Part shown: positions 28,699 through 43,829 of the stretch, piece by piece
Numbering within the stretch: the stretch's first letter is position 1
Layout: each line of letters begins with the position of its first letter
Assembly: GCF_040939455.1 (NCBI RefSeq)
Contig: NC_134119.1
Span: forward strand, 67,566,890 to 67,630,889
Reading direction: 5' to 3'
Length of the DNA stretch: 64,000 nucleotides
DNA from: Microcebus murinus
Lineage: Eukaryota > Chordata > Mammalia > Primates > Cheirogaleidae
The notes under the pieces: generated by a model
Seen by the model: the letters and a program-made list of their open reading frames with translations, nothing else
Databases searched by the model: none
What the model was told of the DNA's origin: nothing
Translations under genes and position numbers: made by a program

Positions 28699-29906
28699 CC
28701 TGCCAACATTTTGAGAAAGGCCACAATCTGGAATCCTTGGGAGAGCAAGTTCAGCTCCAAACTGCCACTAACAAGGTAGGACACTTCCCCTCTCGGGCTG
28801 GGCGTCACTTTCCCTGTGTGTGAAATTAACCCGGGCCAGGAGAGCCTGGTTGGGGGTGTAGATGCTGCAGGTTCTCTGCAACATTCTGGAAGCCTGTGGT
28901 CCTGGGAAAGGGAGGCGTGGAGAGGACGGATAAGCAGCCAGTGGTTACCTGACCTGTCAGCACCTCCTCCACCTCCGAGCTCTGGGGCTGGGGGCCCCCA
29001 GATTCCGGGGGGCCCTTGTGGAGGACACAGGTGGCTCCCTCCTTCCTGACATCTCAGAAGAGGGAGGGGCAACCAGCTAGGGGGAAGAAGAGAACAGGCA
29101 GGTTGTACAGGCAGCTGGGAGGAGGCCTGAATCCCAAACACCCCCTTCCCCAGTTCCTCTGAGAGTGTAGGGTACCAGGAGTCAAGGCCGCGCCCCTTCC
29201 CAGAGGCCCCTTTCTGCCCAGGTGATGGCTCCAGGCTGGGATGGGAAGCAGATGAGGGGAGGAGACGGGAGGGGAAGGGCGGCGGAAGAAGGAGGCTGGG
29301 AAAGATTACATCCCCCTCGGCCCATTCATCTCCCAGACAGGGCGGGGGCAGAACTGCCTGGACACCGGGTCCCTGAGGGCCCACACTCAAGAAGCCCTGG
29401 GTCCCCAAGGCTGTTTGTTGGAATGTTCCCTCCTCGCAGGACAGGCCAGGGCCCGCCCAAGACTTCTCCCGCACATACCTGGAGTGGCTGCCTGCCCTGG
29501 CGCGGAGACGGCGAAATGGGAAGAGTGGGAGTGAAGAGGCACGCAGGCTGACCCGACCGACACCGGAGTGTGGGTCCCCCGCGGCCTTTCCCCCCAGACC
29601 CAGGAGTCCCGGCCCCCAGCGCCCTCCTCCCTCAGACCCAGGAGTTCTGGAGTTCAGGCCTCTGCTCCCCGAGTACTCAGAAATGCAGACTCCCAGGCCC
29701 CCGTGTCCCCAGAAGATTCGAGCTGAGGATCCAGACTCCTGAGACCCCTCTGCGGGGAACCCGCTGCACATCTGGGGCATTTCCCTCCTGCCTCAGTTTC
29801 CTCCGCCAAGCCCCGCCCCTGTCGGCCCCGCCCCCGTCCCTCCCTACCCGGGGGCAGGGCGACCCTGACGCCGGAATCCCGGAGGAGGAGGCGCGGAAGC
29901 TCTTAC

Positions 29907-30080
29907 CTGGGGCGCCCTCCTCGGCTGCCCCGGCTGCCCTGGGCGCGGCGACAGCTCCTCCTCCCGCTCGCTGGCTGCAGGGACGCGGCTGGCCCGCCGG
30001 CTCCGCGCTGCTCGCGCTCCGAGGGCCCGGGTCGGGGGCGGGGCGGCGCCCGACGGCGGAGGAGGGGCCGGGGGATCCCG
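29907..30080 (-). promoter_or_regulatory. NTF4: Candidate NTF4 non-coding exon 1 and CpG island
   Basis: On the minus strand a strong donor CAG|GTAAGAG ends a GC-rich stretch at 29907. It could splice to the NTF4 acceptor at 28198. A second usable donor, CAG|GTATGT, ends at 29479. The island spans roughly 29780-30150. Neither 5' exon is proven; transcript data would decide. Confidence 0.5.
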
Positions 30081-30139
30081 CCTTGCACGAGCGTGCCGAG
30101 ACCTCCGAAGCCCGGCCAGGCTTGCTCAAGCCGGCCCGC

Positions 30140-30690
30140 CTGAGAGTCAGGAGTCCAGGCCCCCAGCCCCTCCTCCCTAGACCCAGGGGTCCAGCCCCCC
30201 AGCCCCTCCTCCCTCAGACCCAGGGGTCAGACCCCAGCCCCTCCTCCCTCAGACCCAGGGATCTGGGCCCCCAACCCCTTTTCCCTCAGACCTGTGTTCC
30301 AGGGCCCCAGTCCCCTCCTCCCTCAGACCCAGGGGTCCAGGCCCCCAACCCCTCTTCCCTCCGACCTGGGGGTCCAGGGCCCCAGTCCCCTCCTCCCTCA
30401 CACCCAGGGGTCCGGGCCCCCAGCCCCTCCTCCCTCAGACCCAGGGATCCGGGCCCCCAACCCCTCTTCCCTCCGACCTGGGGGTCCAGGGCCCCAGTCC
30501 CCTCCTCCCTCACACCCAGGGATCCAGCCCCAGCCCCTCCTCCCTCAGACCCAGGGGTCTGGGTTCCAGCCACTTCTTTCCCTCCCCAGCCCAGGAGTCT
30601 GAGCACGCAGCCCCCAGACCCCTGAATTCTCAATCTCAGGAGTTCAGCCCGAGCGCCCTTCTCCATTAGCCCCAGGAGTCTGGGTCTGAG
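30140..30690 (-). repeat. MSR1-type minisatellite, about 12 clear units
   Basis: Units of 36-38 bp of the form ACCCAGGGGTCCAGG + CCCCCAGCCCCTCCTCC repeat head to tail on the plus strand, which is the reverse of the RUVBL2 array. Units are clear from about 30145 to 30590 and diverge after that. A three-unit block starting at 30327 recurs at 30439, giving a higher-order period of 112 bp. A weaker stretch of the same family lies at 29575-29745. Confidence 0.85.
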
Positions 30691-31009
30691 ATTCCTTTGC
30701 CGTCTTTTGCCAATTCCGTGTCAATCCTGGGGCAGATTCCCACCCTCTGCTCTCATCCCCACTTCCCAGGAGCTCCACGCCAGACATTAACCAGCTGGGC
30801 TTGGGCAGCGATAAGGCCCGAGGCCGGGGAGACAGTGGACGTGGGGGGGGGGACTGTCCCACATCATCCTCTCCCCTGGAATTTCCTGGGTGGGGACTAG
30901 GGAGAGAGGGTCTTGTCCTGAGCTCAGATAAGAGACATTCAAGGTATCACAGGACTCAGAGATAGACAAAGATAAGTTTTAAGAACAGAAGGACTTGCTC
31001 TTAGAGAAA

Positions 31010-31240
31010 CAGAATAGTGACAGAGAAGGGAAAGACAGGACAAGGCACAGAAATGCAGAAAGGGGGAGAGAGACCAAGAAAAAGACGGGAACAAAGACCT
31101 AGAGAGAGAAGGGGGACAGAAACCCAGAGAAAGAAGACAGAGACCGAGATAGATGGCAGACACGCACATGGCAGAGAAGGGGACAGACCGCAGGAGGGTG
31201 ACAAAGCCCCTAAGAGAGAGTGAGAGACCCTAAGAAAAAG
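31010..31240 (+). repeat. Purine-rich degenerate repeat (GACAGAGA type)
   Basis: GACAGAGAAGGGAAAGACAG and variants recur with AGAGAGAC and AGACAGAGACC words. This is the complement of the CTCTGTCTCTGGGTC tracts at 31690-31990, 33130-33370 and 37200-38040. Confidence 0.6.
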
Positions 31241-31501
31241 ATGACATGGGAGCCGGAGTGTCAGGGACAGTCACATGGCCAGCAGGGCCCTCACCCTACC
31301 ACACCTCTGATACTGAGCTCCCCTCCCCCTGAGCTATTTTCAGAAAAGGAAAACTGATGCCGCCTTGGGGGGTCATCCCATACCCCTCCCTCTACCTAAA
31401 TATAGCATGGCAAGGTGGCAGGAAGGGTGTCCCCGGATTAGGGTGTTCCCCTCTCCTCCTCCCAGTCCCAGCCAAGGCAACACAGGAGGCAGCTTCAGTT
31501 G

Positions 31502-31507
31502 TTTATT
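31502..31507 (-). terminator. KCNA7: Likely KCNA7 poly(A) signal AATAAA
   Basis: AATAAA on the minus strand with T/G-rich sequence just beyond it (TGTGTTGCC). It is the first strong minus-strand signal I noticed past the KCNA7 stop, apart from one inside an Alu tail region near 32781, and it would give a gene of about 5.5 kb, which agrees with my recollection of the human gene. Confidence 0.55.
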
Positions 31508-31689
31508 GGAGGTGGGGAAGGGCCACTTCCCAGTCTTTGGGTATCCATTCGGGTCACCTCTCTGACTTCGCCACACTTCCCTGACCCCCATCCCTAAACA
31601 CCCAGCAGGTCCCACCCCCTACCAGGACTCTGTGTAACCCCCAGTCTTAGGGGGGTTGTAGGGATGGTTTTCAAATAAAAGTAGCTGGG

Positions 31690-31990
31690 AAACACTGTCT
31701 GTCTGTCTCTGGGTCTTTGACTGTCTGCATCTCTGTCCCCCTCTCTGGGCCTCTGACTCCCTCTCTCTGGGTCACATTCTCCCCCTCTTCTGGGAGTCTC
31801 TGTCCCCACGCCCAGCCCTCTGCCCTGTTCTCTCTTGCCCTAGGCTTTCTCACTTTTGCTTTGGGGCTTTGCCGTCTCTCCAGGTCTCGGGGGTCCTCTC
31901 CACAGGTCTCCTCCTCTTTGGGTCTCTGTGCTGGGGTCTGTGCGTCTAAGACTCTGCCTTGTTTCTTGTCACTGTGAGATCTGTCTGTGT
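31690..31990 (+). repeat. Degenerate pyrimidine minisatellite (CTCTGTCTCTGGGTC type)
   Basis: CTGTCTCTGGGTCT, CTGTCCCCCTCTCTGGG and close variants recur every 15-30 bp. The same word family is at 33130-33370, 37200-37440, 37775-38040 and 38590-38700, so it brackets KCNA7. Confidence 0.6.
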
Positions 31991-32799
31991 TTCTGTCCCT
32001 AACTGTGGCTTTCTCTCCATTTCAGAGAGAAGTGACGGCCTAAAGATTACATTATTTTTAACCATTGTCAAACTCTTCCCACAACCTGTACCTTCTTCTC
32101 TCTAGGTGCATAGAAAGGTGCTTAGATTAAACCAGGGGGCTCCAAACTGAATTCCATAGAGGCATTTTGAGTCACAGAGGGGGACTCGAAAGGAGGCATG
32201 TTCCCCTCCAGCCAGCTCCCCTCCGATGTTTTACACTGGTACCTCTAAGGAAGATTGTATTTGACCAAAAAAAAAGGAGGGGAGGTTATAGCTACAAATA
32301 ACAACAACACTCTGTAAACCACTGGATGGGTTTTAATAAATTAATACAAGTTACTTTGGGTGACACCTGGCACATAGGAAGCCCTACATGTGTTAGTGAC
32401 AACAACCACCTTCCCCTTCTCCGAATGCCCTTTAGCTCTGAAAGTCCTCTGAAAATGTTTGGCTCCATGACTTGGGTAACACTGTTCCCGCTGAGCCGCA
32501 GTCCCCTTGTCTGCGAGAAATGAGGCTTCTGGACTCGGGAGGTCCCTTGTGCACCAGAAGGCTGATGGGGACACGTGGAGCAGGCAGCCTGCCACAGTCC
32601 TGGCCACCAGGGATGTGCTGTGTGACCTTGCTCTGAGACTCAGGTTTCTTGCAGAGTGAGGCCACCAGCCTGTCTGCCACCCTTCCTGAGCTGCGAGGAG
32701 CGGGTGATCAGCCTGGTTTAGGATCTCTTTATGATTCCATGGAACAGAGACTGTGTCTTTCTCAGATTCAGGGGCACTGAGTTTTTATTTTGTTTGTTT

Positions 32800-33445
<646 letters not shown>

Positions 33446-33734
33446 TAAAACTGTAGGAGAGGATGAGGAGGGGAGGGGGTTTGGTGGCAAAATGAAGTGG
33501 ATGTGAGTAAACAGAAGGAGCATCTACATCTTCCTAGTTCACCCCGATCACCTCTGGATGAACACCTGAACCCGTGGATACAGAATCCAGCTCCCCCCCA
33601 AGCACCCTACAATGAGTAACATTGGAGAAGCCAGCTTGCTACATCTCCCAGCGTCTACACCACCACACACTTGCTCCCTGATCCACGATTCTCCCCCAGA
33701 ACTGTTACCCTTGGGTCCTGGTGCTACCATTTAA

Positions 33735-34530
33735 TGCGAAACAACCCAACATGGTCCTATGGAACTCATCCTTACAGTCAGACTCAACCCGACGTTCCTA
33801 CAGGACGCACAATGACACAACTCAATGTAACTCAACTCAGCATGGCCCTATGAGACTCGAACAGTCATACGACCCAACCTAACTGGCCTTACAAGACTTG
33901 CATTGTTGTACATCTCAACACAGCTCAACTCAATGTGGCCCTGATAAGCTTACAACCACATAACTCTAGACAACTCAACGGAATAGAACCCTACAAGACT
34001 CATTTGGCCATCCATTCCAACCCAACGTGACCTAGAAAGCTCACATTCTATCAAGTGACTCTTCACATTTCTACATGACTCACAAGTTCACAGAACCTAA
34101 AATAACACGGCCCTAGAAGAATCACAAAGCCATACAATTTCTCACATGTCTCAATGAAACTCAACACCACGTATGACTGCACAGTTGATCTCAACAATGT
34201 CATGGGTGACCACCTAACTTGACCCACCATGGCCCTACGGGACCCATAAAACCACAGAATCCTGCACAGTGCAGTTGGACAAGACTCACCCAAACTCACA
34301 ACTCAACCCAACCTAACACTGACCTTGGAAACTCACAGAAGGTATGACCAAACCTATCTCAGCACTACCCCAAAAGGCCCCATGAGCTTTGCACAACTCA
34401 ATGCAATACGAACCAATGGATTCCTCCTCAACTCAACACGACCCACTGCCATTCAATGATACTTAAGGAGGTACCCACAGGAGCTACCAAACCACACAAC
34501 TCAAGACCCAACAAGACTCAGTGTTCCCCG
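33735..34530. repeat. Diverged tandem repeat of about 40-55 bp units
   Basis: Words ACTCAACCCAAC, ATGGCCCTA, AAGACTCAC and CACAACC recur in the same order at least ten times across 800 bp, for example near 33750, 33835, 33930, 33990, 34215 and 34310. Unit length varies. It begins about 120 bp past the KCNA7 stop on the transcript strand and matches no interspersed family I know. Confidence 0.7.
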
Positions 34531-34652
34531 GTTCATTACCACTTAGCCTAGTTCTTCCTAAACCCAATCCCCTCCCCCCAGCCTTTCCCTCCACCCTGCT
34601 TCCCTCCCTCTCCTCCAAGGAGGTATGAGGTCCTGCAGACCTCAACTGTCCC

Positions 34653-36869
34653 TCACACTTCGGTGACCAGGTGTTTTGCAGGGGGCGCCCAGAGTGGAGG
34701 TGGTAAGTCAGGCACTTCTCCATCCACCAACCCCCCGTTGGCCTTGCCCTCCAGTGTGCCACAGGGCTGCGTGTCCACATGGCTGTACATCCCGGCCTCT
34801 TCGCCCTCTGTCTCCCGATGGTAAAAGTAGCTGAAGTTGGAGACAATGACAGGCACGGGCAGGGAAATGGTCAGTACACCGGCGATGGCGCACAGGGAGC
34901 CCACTATCTTGCCACCCACAGTGACTGGTGCCATGTCTCCATAGCCAACTGTGGTCATGGTGACCACTGCCCACCAGAAGGACTCCGGGATACTGGTGAA
35001 ATGGGAGTCCACCCGGTCAACTTCGGCAAAGTAGACCGCGCTGGAAAAGAGGACCACACCGATGAAGAGGAAGAAGATGAGGAGGCCCAGCTCTCGCATG
35101 GAAGCCCGAAGCGTCTGGCCCAAGATCTGTAGGCCCTTTGAATGCCGGGACAGCTTGAAGATGCGAAAGACACGCACCAATCGGATGACCCGCAGGATGG
35201 CTAGTGACATGGCCGGCTGGGCCACCCCTCGCTGCCGGGCCAGCTCGGTACCCAACGCCACAAAGTAGGGAAGGATGGCCACAAAATCGATGAGGTTCAT
35301 CACGTTCTTGAAGAAGATCGCCTTGCTCGGGCATGCCATCAGGCGCACCAGCAGCTCAAAGGAGAACCAACAGATGCACAGCGTCTCCACCATAAAGAAC
35401 GGGTCGCTGAAGGGCAAGCGGGGTGGGTTTCCAGGCACAGGGCTGGAGCCATTCAGGCGAGCAGGGAACTGCAGGGAGGAAAACATTCAAGGAGGGCCAG
35501 GCCAGGGCTTATTCCTTGTTTAAATAGCCAACTTCTCTTTACAGATGGGTCAGTAGCCACTACCCCAAGACCCCCAGCAACCTTGTGGTCCTAGACCCCA
35601 TCCCAGGACCCCAGGGATTATCACTGGGTGGCTGACTTTCTGGTCTCCTGACCTAGTGGGTCCCTGACCCTTCACTGGCAGGGACTCCTGAAAAGATGCT
35701 TGAGTAGGGTGCAACCTCTTCGCGCCCCCAACGTCGATTTCTTACAAGGGGAGCGTCCTGGCCCTGGCCCCGCCTCCTGGTGCCTACCCTCTCCTTGCCC
35801 TCCCCAACCCCAGCTGGACTATAATAGCTGAAGACCTTCTCTGCAGGCCAAACCCCAGGTCCCTCCACTCTCCGCCCTCAGCCTGACTTGCTGTGTGATG
35901 TTCTCCTCCTACTCCGGCCCCCGGCCTCAGCCTCAGCTCGCTGTCTTCAGGCCCTGCGCTCCCCACCTCCATCCCATCCTTCCCAGTGGTCAGCGCCAGC
36001 TGCACAGACCCCGGATTCTTCAGGCTCTCCTTTGTCCCCTCAGCTTCGATTTTTTAATCTTCCTTCTGCTCCCTGCACCAAAGGCCCTGCCCTCCGCAGC
36101 CGGTTTCTCACCTGGGCCACCCCACCTCCTGACAGGGCAGGTCCCCCTACCCGGATCCTCAGGCCCCGCCTCCCGCCCAGCTTCAGCAGCGAGGTCTCCC
36201 TGTCCCTGGGAGACCTACCCATCACAGCCCCTTGCCCCGCCTTATGATTGGCCAGATCCCTGGCCACGCCCACCTCCCCAACCCCGCCCCTCTCCACCAC
36301 GCCCCGCCCCTCACCGGGCCAGCCGCGGCTACTGCTGCGAGCCCTGGGTCGTCGCGGTCGTCGCGGAAGTCAGGCAGCGTCTCCAGGCAGAAGACCACGA
36401 TGGAGACCAGGATGACGAGCACGGAGACGACGGCGAGCACGCGCGCGGCCTGCGAGCTCTCGGGGAACTCGAAGAGCAGCCAGAGCTGGCGCGCGAAGGC
36501 GCGGCGGGGCAGGGGGCGCTCCGGCGGCACCGGGCAGCCCTCGTCCTCGCGCAGGCGCGCCAGCGCCGCCGCGCCCAGCCCGTAGAAGGCCACCTCCTCC
36601 AGGAAGACGTCGAGCGGCACGTGCGCCGGCCGCCGCAGCCGCCCGCCCGACTGGTAGTAGTAGAGCACCGCGTCGAAGCTGGGCCGGTGCCGGTCGAAGA
36701 AGTACTCGCGGCGCACGTCGTCGTAGAAGCGGCCGCGGCGCGCCGGGTCCCCGAGCAGCGTGTCCGGGAAGCGGCCGAGCGTGCGCGCCCGCGTCTCGAA
36801 GCGCAGCCCCGCCACGTTGAGCACCACCCGCTCGCAGCAGCCGCACGGCGGCGGGCACCGCGGCTCCAT
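34653..36869 (-). CDS. KCNA7: Voltage-gated potassium channel Kv1.7, complete
   Basis: A Shaker-type subunit that tetramerises into a delayed-rectifier K+ channel in the plasma membrane of muscle and other excitable cells. Exon 1 36315-36869 (185 codons) and exon 2 34653-35468 (271 codons plus TGA) join at a GT-AG intron to give 456 residues, the human length. Exon 1 holds the T1 tetramerisation domain ([19 protein letters not shown] to about residue 110) and S1 ([17 protein letters not shown]). Exon 2 begins FPARLNGSS and carries S2, S3, the S4 sensor ([19 protein letters not shown]), S5, the pore filter [10 protein letters not shown]6 with the PVPVIV hinge, and a C-terminal TEV of PDZ-ligand type. 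An intron within the coding region is unusual for the Kv1 family but known for this member. Identity is secure. Confidence 0.98.
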
Positions 36870-37110
36870 GGCGCGCGCAGCCCCGGCCACCCGCGAACGG
36901 ACGTGTGGCCCCGACGCCCGGCCCGGTGCGGCCCCGCCTCGGCCGCCGCCGCCGCCGACCCAGCCCGGTGTCCGGTGTCGGCGTAAAAATAGCCCGGCAG
37001 TCCGGCCAGGGCGCGGGGGAGGGGGCGCCGTGACCCCGGCGGGGCAGAGGGCGGCCGGGCGCCCTCTGCCGGGGCTCCCGCCCTGCCCCCGGCGGCCTGG
37101 CGCTGCGCTT
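36870..37110 (-). promoter_or_regulatory. KCNA7: KCNA7 proximal promoter (module P1)
   Basis: A CpG island with an A/T box CGTAAAAATAGCCC at 36982-36995, which is one base off a MEF2 consensus, and a CTCF-type core GGGCGCCCTCTGC at 37057-37069. The A/T box lies 113 bp above the ATG and could also act as a TATA-like element. MEF2 control would fit muscle expression of KCNA7. Confidence 0.55.
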
Positions 37111-37439
37111 TCTCCGCTTTCCCCGCTCTGCCCTGCTTCCAGCTCCTCTTTCCCTTTTTCTCCCCGTCGCCCGGGATCTCGGTCCTGCGTTTCTCCAAGT
37201 GGCCGTATATGCGTGTCTTGTCTCTCTTTATGAGAATCTGAGTCCTCTATTAGAGTTTCCATCTTTCTCCTTGTCTGGTGTGGCTCAGCGTGGTCATCGC
37301 TTTGGGTCTCTGTCACTCCTGGCGATGTTTCTCTGTCTTTGTGGGTCAGTTATCTGTGAGGTTTGTCACTCTGGAGCCTCTGTATGGGGGTCTCTGCCAG
37401 ATTCTTTGTCTTGGTCTCTGGATCTATGTCTTTCTTTTC

Positions 37440-37765
37440 TTTTCTTTAATTTTTGAGACAGAGTCTCACACTGTTGCCCAGGCTACAGTGCCGTGGTGTC
37501 AGCCTAGCTCACAGCAACCTCCAACTCCTGGATTCAAGCGATCCTCCTGCCTCAGCCTCCCGAGTAGCTGGTACTACAGGCATGCGCCACCATGCCTGGC
37601 TAATTTTTTGTATATATATTTTTAGTTGGTCAATTTCTTTCTATTTATTTATAGTAGAGACAAGGTCTGGCTCAGGCTGGTTTCGAACTCCTGACCTCAA
37701 GCGATCCGCCTGCCTGGGCCTCCCAGAGTGCTAGGATTACAGACGTGAGCCACCACGCCCTGCCA
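37440..37765 (-). mobile_element. Lemur-type Alu, inverted, between KCNA7 modules P1 and P2
   Basis: Full length with the A/T-rich linker (TATATATATTTTTAGTTGGTC). Short flanking copies of ATGTCTTT are near 37425 and 37766. Confidence 0.9.
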
Positions 37766-38319
37766 ATGTCTTTATTTTGACTCTTATTGGAGGGGATCTG
37801 TCTCTGTTTATCTCTTATCTCCCTGATCTCTTTGTTTCTCTTGTCCTTCTGAATCTCTTTTCATTCATTATCTCTTAGCCTTCCATGTCTCTGTCCCACG
37901 GTTTTTCTGGGGCCTCCCTTTGAGTCTCTCCCTGTATCTCTGAATGACTGGAAGTGACTTAGGACACGTAGGGGACTCAGGGTCTCTGGAGTCATATTTC
38001 TTGATCTCTCTCTGATCATCATCACTCCTGGTCAGCTCTGCCACTGTCCTGATGGTTGTCCTGTCCTGGGGTCGTTCTGGCAGCTGCAAACCACTGAACA
38101 AGTGCACCCACACCCCATCCTTTCTCCAGAGTCTGCCCTGCCGTCTCCACCTGGATTCTCTGCGAGACTTCCTGAAACCTGGTGGGGCCTGAGCCGCTGC
38201 CCTGCAAATAGTGCACAAGGAGGCGGGAGTTGCCAGGAATGGGTGGGGAGTGGGCCGGGAAGATGCCACAGGGTCACTCTCAAGAACCGAAGGGCAAAGA
38301 GGCGATGGCCTTCCAGCCA

Positions 38320-38450
38320 CCGGTGTCTGATGACACCGTAAAAATAGCCCCATGCATGGGCTTGCGAGGGGGAAGAGGTGGCGGATTGGTCACCTTGGAC
38401 TCCAGGGAAAGGGGTCCCGGGCGCCCTCTGCTGGGGGCATGGAGGGCGAC
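38320..38450 (-). promoter_or_regulatory. Second copy of the KCNA7 promoter module (P2)
   Basis: The same 14-mer CGTAAAAATAGCCC (38337-38350) and the same 13-mer GGGCGCCCTCTGC (38419-38431) recur in the same order and orientation 1.36 kb further upstream, with CCGGTGTC preceding the A/T box in both. Internal spacing is 82 bp against 75 bp in P1. It may be an alternative promoter or a decayed duplicate. Confidence 0.5.
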
Positions 38451-39271
38451 ACTAAGCCTTAGATCTCCCTGCTAATTCTTAATTCTTGCTCTCTGTCTAC
38501 ATTACTTTCTGGGATGCTGTGTTTCTTTTTTTTTTTTATTTTATTTTTTTCTTTTTGAACAAAATGTCGGCTTAGAAGATGCTGTGTTTCTTTATGGACT
38601 TCTGTGACCTTCTCCCTGGATCTCTGTTGTCCCTCTCTCTGGGTCTCTGTCCCTCCATCTCTCCTGCCTCCGTCTACTCTTTGCGAGTCTGATCTCTGTT
38701 TTCTGTGTTCTGCAGCAGGGCAGAACCTTCTATAAGTCAACCCAGAGCACCTGTAATGACCCCAAGTCCCTTCCTTGAGTCGAAGTAGCATCATTATGGG
38801 GTCTTGTGTTTCTGACTCCTCTTCCCACAGCTCCTAATTCCCTCCCAGCTTTGCACACCCTCAACCTGACCAGTTTCCCATCTTTCTGCAACCCCAAGCC
38901 TTTTGGGGGACATGAAGTCATGCCTGTCGGCAGCAGCATCTCCCCTTCCTCTGAGCACCTTCCTACTCTAACTGACCCCTTGTCCTCCCAGGAGACCCCA
39001 AAGCCTTCTCTCTTGTGCCCTCCTACTACTGAGCCTGGAAGTAGGCAGGTGTCTTCCTTGCTCCTCCTTGCAACTTCCAGATAATTCTCCCTCTCTCCCA
39101 GACACTCCCACTTCTTTGAAACTCAAGCTGTTCATGGACACCTCTTCCCATCTTTCCTTGGTGAACTCATCCTGGTGCCTTTTGGCCGCTCCTGCTCATT
39201 CATGGAAGATTTTAAATCCTGGCTCCCTGTCCATCACTCCAAAACTACTATCATAATTCTAGTTATTTCAG

Positions 39272-39379
39272 TCAGGCATGGTGGCTCATGCCTGTAATCC
39301 TCTCTCTCTGGGAGGCCAAGGCAGGAGGATTGCTTGAGTTTAGGAGTTGGACACCAATCTGAGCAATAGTGAGACCCCA
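39272..39379 (+). mobile_element. Alu left-arm fragment
   Basis: About 108 bp starting GGCATGGTGGCTCATGCC, ending at GTGAGACCCCAC, with no tail. The flanks at 38800-39250 and 39390-39610 are C/T-rich mammalian repeat-like sequence of uncertain family. Confidence 0.7.
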
Positions 39380-39619
39380 CCTACTCTGTGTCTGCCCAGG
39401 GGCACACTGAAGGGAACTGGACCAAAATGGAATGCTCATCACTTTATATTCATGACCCCAAACTCCAGCCCAACACTGCTACATGTCCCTGGTCATTGTA
39501 CCCTCTGTCTCTCCAAGACAACTGTTACCCATCCTTGTTCTCTGCAAACCTCCTACAGCAACTCCCTGTTCTACTTGCAGACTCTGCTCATGTTATCAAA
39601 CTAATTCTCTTGTGTCATC

Positions 39620-40062
39620 ACAGTGGGAGGCAGACTCATGGCCCCCAAAGCTGTCCATCTCCTAATCCCTGGAACCTTTGAATATATTATCTTATATGGC
39701 CAAAGGGACTTTGCAGATGTGCTTAAATTAAGGCCCCTAAATTAGGGAGATGATTCTGGACTACCTTTGTGGGCCCAGTGTAATCATCAGGTCTGTATAA
39801 GAGGGAGGCAATAAGGTCTGATTCACAGAAGGTGTCAGGACCGATGCAGAAGTCAGAGAGGGGAGAAGATGCCCCACTGCTCTCTTTGAAGATGGAGGAA
39901 GGGGCTGCGAGCCAAGAAATGCAGGCAGCCTCTGGAAGGAACACAGCCGTGCAGACCCATTTTAGACTTCTGACCTCAAGAACTGTATGCTAATAAATTT
40001 GTGGTGTTTTAAACCACTAAGTTTGTGGTGATTTGTTACAGCAGCAACAGGAAACTAATATA
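39620..40062 (+). mobile_element. Solo LTR of the MaLR (ERVL) group
   Basis: The sequence ends TTTGTTACAGCAGCAACAGG + AAACTAATATA and contains TGGACTTCTGACCTC-like and AATAAATTTGTGGTGTTTTA segments typical of MLT1/MST-class LTRs, including the LTR poly(A) signal at about 39993. No internal viral genes adjoin it. Confidence 0.65.
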
Positions 40063-40089
40063 GGCAGGCTCTCCCATTCCTCAGTTTCA

Positions 40090-41790
<1,701 letters not shown>

Positions 41791-42491
41791 TTGTAGGGTT
41801 CTATGGTAAGTGAATGCTTAATTTCTTTAGCCACCAGCGGATGATCATGTCCTAATATGTTCTATCTTAATATCTCTTCTATCTTAAAAAAAAAAAAAAC
41901 AACCAGCTTCCTTGACCCACTTTCCCTTCATGCTACAATCACCTCTCTCTGTGTCCTTTGTAGCAAAACTTCGCTGAAGACTTCTCTCCACCTTACCTCC
42001 CTATTGTCTTACCAAACTCAGTCCCTCTCTTCCTGCATCTTTTGGCAGAACTGGACACATTGAACACTACCACCTTCTTGACAAACATTCCTTCTGTGCC
42101 TTTCTTGACATCCCACTCTCCTGCTTTTCCTCTTACATTTGGAATTCTAATGTTGGAGGGCCTTAGGACTCAGTCTTTGGACTTCCTCCCTTCTCCTTCT
42201 TCTCTTGACTCCTAAGTGATTTCATTCAGCTGTATGGCTCCAAACACCATCTCAATTCCAATGACTCCCAGGCTTCCAACCCCAAACTCTTCTGTGACTG
42301 CCAGACTCATAAATTCCAATTTGCAACTTCACATCTCCACTTGAATATCTACCAGGCATCTTTGACATATCCAAAGCCAGAGCTCCTTCCCAATAATCCG
42401 ACTCTTTGTCAAGTCTTCCTTCTCTGAATCAACAGCTCCATCAATCACCCAGTTGCTCTGTCGTCAAATCTAGGAGTGAGGATTATTATTA

Positions 42492-43140
<649 letters not shown>

Positions 43141-43180
43141 GCCAGGATTATTAATGGAAGATTAGCTTCATCTTAAAATT

Positions 43181-43812
<632 letters not shown>

Positions 43813-43829
43813 TATTCCTTTTCTTTAAA

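Noticed and set aside
28596..29780. 394-codon minus-strand open frame
   Set aside because: It runs through an Alu-like monomer, NTF4 intron sequence and MSR1-like repeat, has no recognisable domain, and its length is explained by GC-rich composition.
29570..30625. 351-codon plus-strand open frame
   Set aside because: It is the translation of the MSR1 tandem array; the repeating Pro/Ser/Gln peptide follows the 37-bp unit and is not a gene.
30140..30690. CRISPR-like regular repeats
   Set aside because: Head-to-tail minisatellite units without unique spacers, in a primate genome; the same applies to 33735-34530.
36329..37198. Long open frames overlapping KCNA7 exon 1 in other frames and on the other strand
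   Set aside because: They are shadows of a very GC-rich coding exon; the KCNA7 frame is the one with family similarity.
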